Notes under the pieces: model-generated | The model's database searches: none | The model's input: only the letters and a program-made list of their open reading frames with translations | What the model was told of the DNA's origin: nothing | NCBI RefSeq assembly: GCF_030283145.1 | Contig: NZ_JASNWE010000001.1 | Location: 1,425,751 to 1,489,750, forward strand | Direction of reading: 5' to 3' | From: Actinomadura xylanilytica | GTDB lineage: Bacteria; Actinomycetota; Actinomycetes; Streptosporangiales; Streptosporangiaceae | DNA length: 64,000 nt | Part shown: one piece after another, positions 26,810 to 33,950 of the stretch | Numbering within the stretch: the stretch's first letter is position 1 | How the letters are laid out: the number at the start of each line of letters is the position of its first letter | Made by a program: the position numbers and the translations under genes

Positions 26810-27544
26810 ATGACGCACGCTCGGCCGTCCGGCCGCGATCGGCGGCGGAGGCACCGGGGCTTCCAGCGCAGGTACCTGCTCTTCTGGGTGGTCGGCACCG
26901 GTTCGGCGGTGCTGGCCTCGTTCGCCGGGACCCGCGGGCTCTACATGGCGGGCGGTGCCGAGGCACAGCGGGACGGCGGCCCGGCCGTCCTGGCGCGGCC
27001 GTCCGGCCTCGTGTCGGCGCCGCCGTCCCGCTCCGCCTCCCCCTCGCTCTCCCCCTCGTCCTCGCCCTCGCCCTCGCCGTCGTCCAGCCGCCCGGCGGCC
27101 CGGCGCACGCCGCCCAAGGCGGAGCGCGAACAGCCGGCCCCGCCGCGCCGGGCCGTGGCGTTCCGCGGCGTCGACATCACCGCACCGCGGGAGAACGCCG
27201 AGGTGAACGGCAGGGTCGGGGTGGTCGTACGGGGGCGCGCGGGGGATCTGGACGGGTCGGTCCTGCGCCTGTTCGTGCTCGCCTACAACGGGCTCTACTA
27301 CCTGATCGACAACGGCCCGGTGGTCACGCCCGGCCGGGAGTGGAGCTTCCTGCTCAAGCCGATCGGCGGGGGCACCGGCGACATCGGCCGGGTCTTCACG
27401 GTCTTCGCGGTCACGGTCGCGCCGTCCTGCCGGCGGCTGCTCGACGGGAGCGCCCGGGACCCGGAGGGCAACATCACCTTCTCGGCCCTGCCGAGCGGCT
27501 GCCGGGCGGCCGACAGGGTGAACGTCCTCAAGACCGGCTACTGA
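26810..27544 (+). CDS. Membrane-anchored secreted protein, Ser/Pro linker plus beta-rich domain (paralog 1)
   Basis: 244 residues. A basic N-terminus (RDRRRRHRGFQRRY) precedes one hydrophobic segment (~28-48), a low-complexity Ser/Pro linker, and a ~115-residue domain. The domain has features such as ITAPRENAEVNG, LRLFVLAYNGLYYLIDNGPV and APSCRRLL with two Cys (PSC and SGC). It is clearly paralogous to the gene at 39012-39632: same anchor-linker-domain plan and shared GPV, PSCR, GNI-F and LPSGC landmarks. Likely exposed outside the membrane. Function unknown. ATG 26810 has a GAAGGA site. A 57-base imperfect inverted segment (GGACTCC...GGAGTCC) lies in its leader. Confidence 0.75.
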   Translation: MTHARPSGRDRRRRHRGFQRRYLLFWVVGTGSAVLASFAGTRGLYMAGGAEAQRDGGPAVLARPSGLVSAPPSRSASPSLSPSSSPSPSPSSSRPAARRTPPKAEREQPAPPRRAVAFRGVDITAPRENAEVNGRVGVVVRGRAGDLDGSVLRLFVLAYNGLYYLIDNGPVVTPGREWSFLLKPIGGGTGDIGRVFTVFAVTVAPSCRRLLDGSARDPEGNITFSALPSGCRAADRVNVLKTGY

Positions 27545-27549
27545 AGCCC

Positions 27550-27570
27550 GGTCCCGCCCCTGCCGGGACC
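27550..27570 (+). terminator. Terminator hairpin after the anchored protein
   Basis: GGTCCCG / CGGGACC stem with a 7-base loop, starting 6 bases after the stop. Confidence 0.6.
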
Positions 27571-27590
27571 GGTCCGGCCGGACGGTCGGC

Positions 27591-27674
27591 GGACCGTCCG
27601 GCCGGACCGCCGTCGGACGGACCGTCCGGCCGGACCGCCGTCGGACGGACCGTCCGGCCGGACCGCCGTCGGAC
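27591..27674. repeat. Three perfect 28-bp tandem repeats
   Basis: Units at 27591-27618, 27619-27646 and 27647-27674 are identical. Each contains the self-complementary core GGACCGTCCGGCC. Degenerate partial units flank the block (27567-27590 and 27675-27687). It lies between two convergent genes. Confidence 0.9.
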
Positions 27675-27687
27675 GGACCGGCCGGAC

Positions 27688-27730
27688 GGCCCCGTGCCCC
27701 GGCCGATCCGTCCGGCCGGGGCACGGGGCC
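27688..27730. terminator. Very strong bidirectional terminator
   Basis: Perfect 18-base stem GGCCCCGTGCCCCGGCCG / CGGCCGGGGCACGGGGCC with a 7-base loop, between the plus-strand anchored protein and the minus-strand secreted protein. Confidence 0.88.
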
Positions 27731-27750
27731 GGGGCGGTGGCCCCGGGTCG

Positions 27751-28539
27751 TCAGCGGAGCACGGGCTTCGTGGCCGGCGCCGGAGTGATCACCAGGCCCG
27801 GGTTGGGGGCGCCCTCCTCGCCCGGCTTCACCGTCCGCTTGCGCTCGCCGGGGCCCTGCCCGTTGGAGCCGCAGATCCGCGACTTCTCCTCATCGGTCAT
27901 GTCGCGCTCCTTGAACGCGACACTGCGCTTTCCGTTCTCCTTGGCGTCGGTCTGGGAGTAGGGCTCGATGTACCACTCGTAGTGCGGGGCGCCGTCGTCC
28001 ACATCATTGAACTTCACCCGGTCACCGAAGTTGATCTGCCATTTCCCGGTGATCTTGAGCATTTCGGTGGACAGTTCCAGCCAGCCGACCCGGCCGGGCT
28101 GGATGTGCGAGGTGTTGCCGCTCCACTGCCAGGTCGCGTGCGTCCAGGTGTGCCCGTACTGGGCACTGGCCTTGGCCTCGATGATCTTGAACAGGGTGCC
28201 GCCGACACCGAGCTCGAACCCGATGCTGTTGGTCTGCTCGTGCACGTCGGTGATCTGGTACTGGTGGTCCTGGACCGCGCTCGTGCAGTTCCAGGCGTAC
28301 TCGTCGCCCTGCGGCAGGTAGAAGTCGGTCTGGAACGACTCCGCACCGGTCGGGGTGAAGTCGCACCGGTCGGCCGTGTAGCTGGTCTTCTTACCCGATC
28401 CCGGGCAGGTGTCCAGAAGCGGGGTCCCGGTCAGGTCGATGGTCTTCGCACTGGCGGACCCGGAGGAGAGCACCACCCCGCCGGTGAGCACCGCGGCCCC
28501 GGTCGCGGCGGCGATCATGCCCTTTCGAAGGAAACTCAT
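27751..28539 (-). CDS. Secreted protein of unknown function, possible aerolysin-like beta fold
   Basis: 262 residues. A clear Sec signal peptide with a hydrophobic core at about 8-25 ends in SGSASA, cleavage near residue 31. The mature part has four Cys and a segment IIEAKASAQYGHTWTHATWQ followed by Ser/Gly/Trp-rich strands. That alternation resembles the long strands of aerolysin/ETX-type proteins, but I cannot confirm the family. The C-terminus is a Pro/Lys-rich tail. ATG 28539 has a GGAAAGG site. Divergent from the DeoR/PTS operon across a 284-base region. Confidence 0.6.
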   Translation of the reverse strand: MSFLRKGMIAAATGAAVLTGGVVLSSGSASAKTIDLTGTPLLDTCPGSGKKTSYTADRCDFTPTGAESFQTDFYLPQGDEYAWNCTSAVQDHQYQITDVHEQTNSIGFELGVGGTLFKIIEAKASAQYGHTWTHATWQWSGNTSHIQPGRVGWLELSTEMLKITGKWQINFGDRVKFNDVDDGAPHYEWYIEPYSQTDAKENGKRSVAFKERDMTDEEKSRICGSNGQGPGERKRTVKPGEEGAPNPGLVITPAPATKPVLR

Positions 28540-28823
28540 TGGCCTTTCCTCTCGCTCGATGTCCCGAACAGTGCGTTCCTATCAACATTTCCGCATCCGC
28601 ACCTTTATCGGGACATTAAGCAGCGCGCAAGGAATCTTAGAGCGAGCCCGGGAAATACCCGGAAAAGATCGTCCGGACGGTGAATTCACGTGTCCGCCCG
28701 CAGCCGTCCGCCCGGCCGCCCTGGGCGGCGGGCCGTTACCGGACCGAGCCCGTCCGGGGTCTTGACCCACCGTCCGGACGGAGCTAAACACAGGAGAACC
28801 AAAGCAAACGGGAGGGAAACCAC
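28540..28823. promoter_or_regulatory. Divergent control region of the PTS operon
   Basis: 284 bases. The minus-strand half is unusually AT-rich. Two identical palindromes CGTCCGGACG lie at 28670-28679 and 28771-28780. The second is extended to CCGTCCGGACGG (28770-28781) and sits inside the spacer of the predicted promoter. Likely operators for the DeoR regulator that follows. Confidence 0.6.
28762..28790 (+). promoter_or_regulatory. Predicted promoter of the DeoR/PTS operon
   Basis: TTGACC (28762-28767), 17-base spacer, TAAACA (28785-28790), 33 bases before the DeoR ATG. A perfect palindrome occupies the spacer, so a bound regulator would block polymerase directly. Confidence 0.65.
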
Positions 28824-29585
28824 ATGTACGCGGAGGAGCGGCAGGGAGAGATCCTGCGCCGGGCGCGCGCGGACGGCCGGGTCGACGTGGTCGGGCTGGC
28901 CGAGGGGCTGTCGGTGACCAGCGAGACCATTCGCCGGGACCTGACCGTTCTGGAGCGCGCCGGGGTGGTCCGCCGCGTGCACGGCGGCGCCATCCCGGTG
29001 GAGCGGCTGGGCTTCGAACCGCCGCTGTCCACCCGGAACGCGGTGATGACCGCCGAGAAGGAGCGCATCGCCAAGGCGGCGCTGGCCGAACTGCCGGACG
29101 AGGGCGCGGTGATCATCGACGCCGGTTCGACCACCGGGCGACTGGCCGAGGCGCTCCCGCTGGACCGCGAGCTGACCGTGGTGGTGAACGCACCGCCGCT
29201 GGCCGCCGCGCTGGCCGGCCGGCCCAACCTGACCGTGGTCATGCTGGGCGGGCGGGTCCGCCGCCGGACCCTGGCCACAGTGGCCGACGGCGGCGACCAG
29301 TTGCTCGGCCAACTGCACGTGGACGTGGCCTTCCTCGGCACCAACGGGCTGTCGATCGAGCGCGGCTTCACCACCCCCGACCCCGCCGAGGGCGCGATGA
29401 AGCGGGCGATGATCGCCGCGACCCGGCGCACCGTGGTGCTGGCCGACCACACCAAGGTCGGCAACGACTACCTGGCCCGGTTCGCCACCCTCGGCGAGAT
29501 CGACACCGTGATCACCGACGCCGCGCTGGACGCCGAGCTGACCGGCGAGTTCGAGCAGGCCGGGCTGCGGATGGTGCTGGCATGA
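28824..29585 (+). CDS. DeoR/GlpR-family sugar-phosphate-responsive regulator (paralog 1)
   Basis: 253 residues. N-terminal winged helix (SVTSETIRRDLTVLERAG, then RRVHGGA) and the DeoRC isomerase-like sensor domain (IIDAGSTTGRLAEAL, LADHTKVGNDYLARF). First gene of the PTS operon; overlaps the kinase start by 4 bases (ATGA), so probably a co-transcribed repressor sensing a phosphorylated sugar. Closely paralogous to the protein at 39664-40425 over its whole length. Confidence 0.9.
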   Translation: MYAEERQGEILRRARADGRVDVVGLAEGLSVTSETIRRDLTVLERAGVVRRVHGGAIPVERLGFEPPLSTRNAVMTAEKERIAKAALAELPDEGAVIIDAGSTTGRLAEALPLDRELTVVVNAPPLAAALAGRPNLTVVMLGGRVRRRTLATVADGGDQLLGQLHVDVAFLGTNGLSIERGFTTPDPAEGAMKRAMIAATRRTVVLADHTKVGNDYLARFATLGEIDTVITDAALDAELTGEFEQAGLRMVLA

Positions 29586-30520
29586 TCGTCACGCTGACGC
29601 TGAACCCCAGCCTGGATCGCACGATCGAGGTGGACGAGCTCACCCGGGGCGCGATGATCCGGGCCCGGTCGGCCCGGCTGGACCCCGGCGGCAAGGGGGT
29701 CAACGTCTCCCGCGCCCTGCTCGCCAGCGGGATCGCCTCGACCGCGGTGGTCACCGTGGGCGGCGCGGACGGCGAGCAGCTCCACCGGCTGCTGCGGGCC
29801 GAGGGCATGGCCGTCCGCGCGGTCCCGGTCGCCGGGACGACCCGGTCGAACGTGACGATCGCCGAGCCCGGCGGCGTGGTCACCAAGCTGAACGAGCCGG
29901 GCGCCGCGCTGACCCGCGCCGAGCTCGACGCGGTGGCCGAGATGGTGGTCGCCGAGGCCGAGACGGCGAGCTGGGTGGTCGGCTGCGGCAGCCTCCCGCC
30001 CGGGGTGCCGGCCGCGATGTACGCCGAGCTGTGCCGGGCGTTCGCGCCGGCCGGCATCCGGGTGGCGATCGACTCCAGCGGCCCGGCCCTGCTCGCCGCG
30101 GTGGCGGCCGGCCCGGACCTGATCAAGCCGAACCGGGAGGAGCTGGCCGAGGCGGTCGGCCGCCCGGTGGACCGGTTCTCGGACGTGGTCGGCGCGGCCC
30201 GCGAGCTGCGGGCCCGGGGCGCCCGGACGGTGCTGGTGAGCCTGGGCGCGGACGGCGCGGTGCTCGTCGACGACGACGGGATCCTGGCGGGCTCGGCGCC
30301 GGTCGACCGGCCGAGCAGCACGGTCGGCGCCGGCGACGCCCTGCTCGCCGGGTTCCTCGCCGCGGGGGCGCGCGGCCCCGAGGCGTTCCGCGAGGCGCTG
30401 GCGTGGGGGGCCGCCGCGGTCGGCCTGCCGGCCAGCCGGATGCCGGGCCCCGCCGACATCCGCCGCGACCTCGTCACCGTCCACGGACGACCCGACCTGG
30501 ACCGGGCGCTCCTGACCTGA
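29582..30520 (+). CDS. fruK: PfkB-family 1-phosphofructokinase-like kinase
   Basis: 312 residues. Seen: N-terminal LTLNPSLDRTIEVDEL, the GGKGVNVSRAL substrate signature and the C-terminal STVGAGDALLAGFLAAG with the catalytic Asp. Typical of FruK/LacC kinases that phosphorylate a ketose phosphate to the bisphosphate. In this operon it would act after PTS uptake and the polyol dehydrogenase; fructose 1-phosphate or tagatose 6-phosphate are both plausible substrates. Confidence 0.85.
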   Translation: MIVTLTLNPSLDRTIEVDELTRGAMIRARSARLDPGGKGVNVSRALLASGIASTAVVTVGGADGEQLHRLLRAEGMAVRAVPVAGTTRSNVTIAEPGGVVTKLNEPGAALTRAELDAVAEMVVAEAETASWVVGCGSLPPGVPAAMYAELCRAFAPAGIRVAIDSSGPALLAAVAAGPDLIKPNREELAEAVGRPVDRFSDVVGAARELRARGARTVLVSLGADGAVLVDDDGILAGSAPVDRPSSTVGAGDALLAGFLAAGARGPEAFREALAWGAAAVGLPASRMPGPADIRRDLVTVHGRPDLDRALLT

Positions 30521-30622
30521 CCCGTCCCACCCCCGGAACCACCCCGGCCCGGTATCCGACACCCCCCCGCCCGGACACCCGCCCCCGACACCCCCCAACC
30601 CCCCGATCGACAGGAGGCCGTG

Positions 30623-31759
30623 ATGGCCACTGCGTACACCCCCAAAGTCACCGGCGACGGGATCCGGGCGCGGATCCAGCGCGTGGGCGGCCACCTGGCC
30701 GGGATGGTGATGCCGAACATCGGCGCGTTCATCGCGTGGGGCCTGATCACCGCGCTGTTCATCCCCACCGGCTGGGTGCCCAACGCCGAGCTGGCCGAGC
30801 TGGTCGATCCGATGATCAAGTTTCTGCTGCCGATCCTGATCGGCTACACCGGCGGCCGGATGGTGCACGGGCAGCGCGGCGCGGTCGTCGGCGCGGTCGC
30901 CACGGTCGGCGTGATCGTGGGCGCGGAGATGCCGATGTTCCTCGGCGCCATGATCATCGGCCCGCTCGCCGCGTACCTGATGAAGCTGCTGGACGGCCTC
31001 CTGGAGGACCGGATCCGGCCCGGCTTCGAGATGCTGGTGGACAACTTCTCAGCCGGCATCCTGGCCGGCGCGATGGCGCTGGCCGGCCGGAGCGTAATCG
31101 GCCCGGTCATGAGCACCTGCACCGACGCCGCCGGGGACGCGGTGAGCTGGCTGATCGACCACGACCTGCTGCCGGTCGCGTCGGTGCTGATCGAGCCCGC
31201 CAAGGTGCTGTTCCTCAACAACGCCATCAACCACGGCGTGCTCGGGCCGCTGGCCGTCCAGCAGGCCGCCGAGCACGGCAAGTCGATCCTGTTCACCCTG
31301 GAGTCCAACCCCGGCCCCGGCCTCGGCGTGCTGCTGGCCTACATGTTCTTCGGCCCGCGCCGGCTCCGCCCGAGCACGCCCGCCGCGATCATCATCCACC
31401 TCTTCGGCGGCATCCACGAGATCTACTTCCCCTACATCCTGATGAAGCCGCGGATGATCCTGGCCGCCGTCGCGGGCGGCGCGACCGGCGTGGCGATCTT
31501 CCTGGCCTTCGGCACCGGCCTGGTGGCCACGCCCTCCCCCGGCAGCATCTTCGCCTACCTCGCGCAGACCCCGAAGGGCGCGAGCAACTGGATCGGCATC
31601 TACGCCGGGGTGCTGGCCTCGGCCGGCGTCTCGTTCGGCGTCGGCGCCGCCCTCCTCGGCTTCGGCAGGCTCGCCGACCCGGACGCCGAACCCGGCGGCG
31701 ACGCCCCGCAGGAAGAGGCCGCCGCCCCGGGCACCGAGAACGAGCCGGCCGCGAAGTAG
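30623..31759 (+). CDS. PTS EIIC, mannitol family
   Basis: 378 residues, multi-pass membrane permease. MPNIGAFIAWGLITALFIP at the N-terminus and FGGIHEIYFPYILM (the GIHE substrate-site motif) are diagnostic for mannitol-type EIIC. The hydrophilic Glu/Pro-rich C-terminus ends before any IIB or IIA domain; those are separate genes. ATG 30623 has AGGAGG 5 bases upstream; a GTG three bases earlier is less likely. Confidence 0.92.
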   Translation: MATAYTPKVTGDGIRARIQRVGGHLAGMVMPNIGAFIAWGLITALFIPTGWVPNAELAELVDPMIKFLLPILIGYTGGRMVHGQRGAVVGAVATVGVIVGAEMPMFLGAMIIGPLAAYLMKLLDGLLEDRIRPGFEMLVDNFSAGILAGAMALAGRSVIGPVMSTCTDAAGDAVSWLIDHDLLPVASVLIEPAKVLFLNNAINHGVLGPLAVQQAAEHGKSILFTLESNPGPGLGVLLAYMFFGPRRLRPSTPAAIIIHLFGGIHEIYFPYILMKPRMILAAVAGGATGVAIFLAFGTGLVATPSPGSIFAYLAQTPKGASNWIGIYAGVLASAGVSFGVGAALLGFGRLADPDAEPGGDAPQEEAAAPGTENEPAAK

Positions 31760-31819
31760 TCCGCCCCGCCCCCACACCCCCGACTCCCACCCCATTCGCA
31801 CGGTCCCGGAGGTCCGATC

Positions 31820-32131
31820 ATGGTCACCAGCATCGACGGCAAGGACGTCAGGAAGCTCGTCATCGCGTGCGACGCCGGCATGGGCAGCAGCGTCATGCTC
31901 GCCGGCCAGCTCCGCAAGGCGCTGCGCAAGCAGCCGGTCACGGTGGAGCACACCCCCGTCGACTCCATCCCCGCGGACGCCGACGTGGTGGTCTGCCACG
32001 CCGGGCTCGCCGAACGCGCCCGGCGCGGCGGGACGAACGCGGTCATCGTCCCGTTCGAGGTGTTCATCGGCGACCCGGCGGTCAACCGGGTGATCGCCGC
32101 CATCAAGGACGGCGGGTCGCTCGGTGGCTGA
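31820..32131 (+). CDS. PTS EIIB, mannitol/lactose-type
   Basis: 103 residues. The phosphocysteine loop is LVIACDAGMGSSVMLAGQL. Takes phosphate from IIA and gives it to the sugar carried by IIC. Overlaps the IIA start by 8 bases. Confidence 0.92.
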   Translation: MVTSIDGKDVRKLVIACDAGMGSSVMLAGQLRKALRKQPVTVEHTPVDSIPADADVVVCHAGLAERARRGGTNAVIVPFEVFIGDPAVNRVIAAIKDGGSLGG

Positions 32132-32582
32132 GAGCGCCGCGCGGCTGCTCGACCCCCGCGCCATCCGCCTGGACGCGCGGGCCGCCGACCGGGACGACGC
32201 CATCCGCCAGTGCGGCCGGGTCCTGGCCGAGGCCGGCGCGGTGACCGCCGCGTACACCGAGAGCATGCTCGAACGGGAGCAGTCGGTCTCCACCCACCTC
32301 GGTGAGGGGGTCGCCATCCCGCACGGGACCGCCGGCGGCAAGGACGCCGTGCTCCGCGACGCGCTGGCCGTCCTGCGGTTCCCCGGCGGCGTCGACTGGA
32401 ACGGGCACCCGGTCACGCTGTGCATCGCGATCGCGGCGCGGGGGGACGGGCACATGGCCATCCTGGCCGAGCTGGCCGAGGTGCTGCTCGATCCCGGACG
32501 GGCCCGGCGGCTGCGCGAGGCCGGCACCGCCGCGGACGTCATCAGGCAACTGCAACCGACGGAAGAGGAACCCACCCGATGA
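32124..32582 (+). CDS. PTS EIIA, mannitol/fructose-type
   Basis: 152 residues. Active-site histidine in GVAIPHGTAGGKD, and the family segment TAAYTESMLEREQSVSTHLG ahead of it. Accepts phosphate from HPr. GTG 32124; its stop overlaps the dehydrogenase ATG by 4 bases. Confidence 0.92.
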   Translation: MAESAARLLDPRAIRLDARAADRDDAIRQCGRVLAEAGAVTAAYTESMLEREQSVSTHLGEGVAIPHGTAGGKDAVLRDALAVLRFPGGVDWNGHPVTLCIAIAARGDGHMAILAELAEVLLDPGRARRLREAGTAADVIRQLQPTEEEPTR

Positions 32583-33616
32583 AGGTCGCTCGCTTCTACG
32601 CCCCCGGCGACATCCGCCTGGAGGACGCCGCCGAGCCCGAGCCCGGCCCCGGAGAGCTGAAGATCCGGGTCCGGAACTGCTCGACCTGCGGCACCGATGT
32701 CAAGATCTCCCGGTTCGGGCACCACCACATCGTCCCGCCGCGGGTGATGGGGCACGAGATCGCCGGCGAGGTGACCGGCGGCGACGCGCCGGGCTGGACC
32801 GCCGGCGACCGGGTCCAGGTGATCGCGGCGATCCCGTGCGGGCGGTGCGCCGAATGCCGGCGCGGCCGGATGACGGTCTGCGCGCACCAGGAGTCGATGG
32901 GCTACCACTACGACGGCGCGTTCGCCGAATACATGATCGTCCCGGCGAAGGTGCTGGCCGTGGACGGGGTGAACCGCGTCCCGGACGGGGTGTCGTTCGC
33001 CGAGGCGTCGGTCGCCGAGCCCCTCGCCTGCGTGCTGAACGGCCAGGAGCTGGCCCGGGTCGGCGAAGGCGACGACGTGGTCGTCTTCGGGTCCGGGCCG
33101 GTCGGCTGCCTGCACGTGCGGGTGGCCCGCGCGCAGGGCGCCGCCCGGGTGTTCCTGGTCGACGTGAACCGCGACCGCCTCGACCACGCCGCCGGGATCG
33201 TCAAGCCGGACGCGGCGGTGTGGGCGACCGAGGGCACCGACGTGGTCGAGGCGCTCCGCGACCTGACCGGAGGCCGCGGCGCCGACGTCGCGATCACCGC
33301 CGCGGCCTCCGGCGCGGCGCAGGTGCAGGCGATGGAGGCGGCGGCGCCGGGCGGGCGGGTCAGCTTCTTCGGCGGCCTGCCGAAGGACGACCCGATCATC
33401 TCCTGCGACTCCAACCGGGTGCACTACCGCGAGCTGTCGCTGGTCGGCGCGAACGGGTCCAGCCCGGCGCACAACGCCCGCGCGCTGGAGCTGATCGGCT
33501 CCGGCCGGGTGCCGGTGCAGGACCTGATCACCCACCGGCTGCCGCTGTCCGGGCTGCCGGACGCCCTGGGCCTCGTCGCGCGCGGCGAGGCGATCAAAGT
33601 GACCATCGAGCCCTGA
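32579..33616 (+). CDS. Zinc-dependent MDR polyol (phosphate) dehydrogenase
   Basis: 345 residues. Catalytic zinc ligands in CSTCGTDVK and GHEIAGEV, structural zinc CGRCAECRRGRMTVC, Rossmann GSGPVGCLHVRVA. Belongs to the sorbitol/galactitol-phosphate dehydrogenase type, not the long-chain MtlD family. With IIA/IIB/IIC and a PfkB kinase, the simplest reading is oxidation of an imported polyol phosphate to a ketose phosphate. The exact polyol cannot be read from sequence. Confidence 0.85.
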   Translation: MKVARFYAPGDIRLEDAAEPEPGPGELKIRVRNCSTCGTDVKISRFGHHHIVPPRVMGHEIAGEVTGGDAPGWTAGDRVQVIAAIPCGRCAECRRGRMTVCAHQESMGYHYDGAFAEYMIVPAKVLAVDGVNRVPDGVSFAEASVAEPLACVLNGQELARVGEGDDVVVFGSGPVGCLHVRVARAQGAARVFLVDVNRDRLDHAAGIVKPDAAVWATEGTDVVEALRDLTGGRGADVAITAAASGAAQVQAMEAAAPGGRVSFFGGLPKDDPIISCDSNRVHYRELSLVGANGSSPAHNARALELIGSGRVPVQDLITHRLPLSGLPDALGLVARGEAIKVTIEP

Positions 33617-33632
33617 CCGTGATGGAGGACCC

Positions 33633-33950
33633 GTGTCCGAACGCATCGTGACCGTGGGCTCGGCCCAGGGTCTGCACGCCCGCACCGCGAAGATCTTCGC
33701 CGAGGCCGCCGCCGGGCGGCCCGTCCGCGTCACCGTCGCCTGCGGCGCCAAGGGGCCGGTGCCCGCCGCGAGCCTGCTCGGCCTGCTGACCCTGGGCGCC
33801 GTCCACGGCGCCGAGGTCACGCTCCGCGCCGACGGCGAGGGGGCCGACGCGGTGCTGGACGAGCTGTCCGCCCTGCTCGCCCGCGACCTGGACGCCGAGG
33901 ACGCGGGCGCCGGGGACGCCGGAACGGCCGGGGACGCCGGCCGTGGCTGA
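33633..33950 (+). CDS. ptsH: PTS phosphocarrier HPr
   Basis: 105 residues. His15 in GLHARTA (Thr replaces the usual Pro) and a Ser47 region AASLLGLLTLG equivalent to the regulatory serine site. The C-terminus carries an extra Asp/Ala/Gly-rich tail of about 15 residues. GTG 33633. Overlaps Enzyme I by 8 bases. Confidence 0.9.
   Translation: MSERIVTVGSAQGLHARTAKIFAEAAAGRPVRVTVACGAKGPVPAASLLGLLTLGAVHGAEVTLRADGEGADAVLDELSALLARDLDAEDAGAGDAGTAGDAGRG

Noticed and set aside
27591..27674. Tandem repeats as a CRISPR array
   Set aside because: Units are directly adjacent with no spacers, and there are no cas genes.
31049..33820. Long minus-strand frame opposite the PTS genes
   Set aside because: Antisense shadow; the plus strand has diagnostic PTS motifs in a coupled operon.
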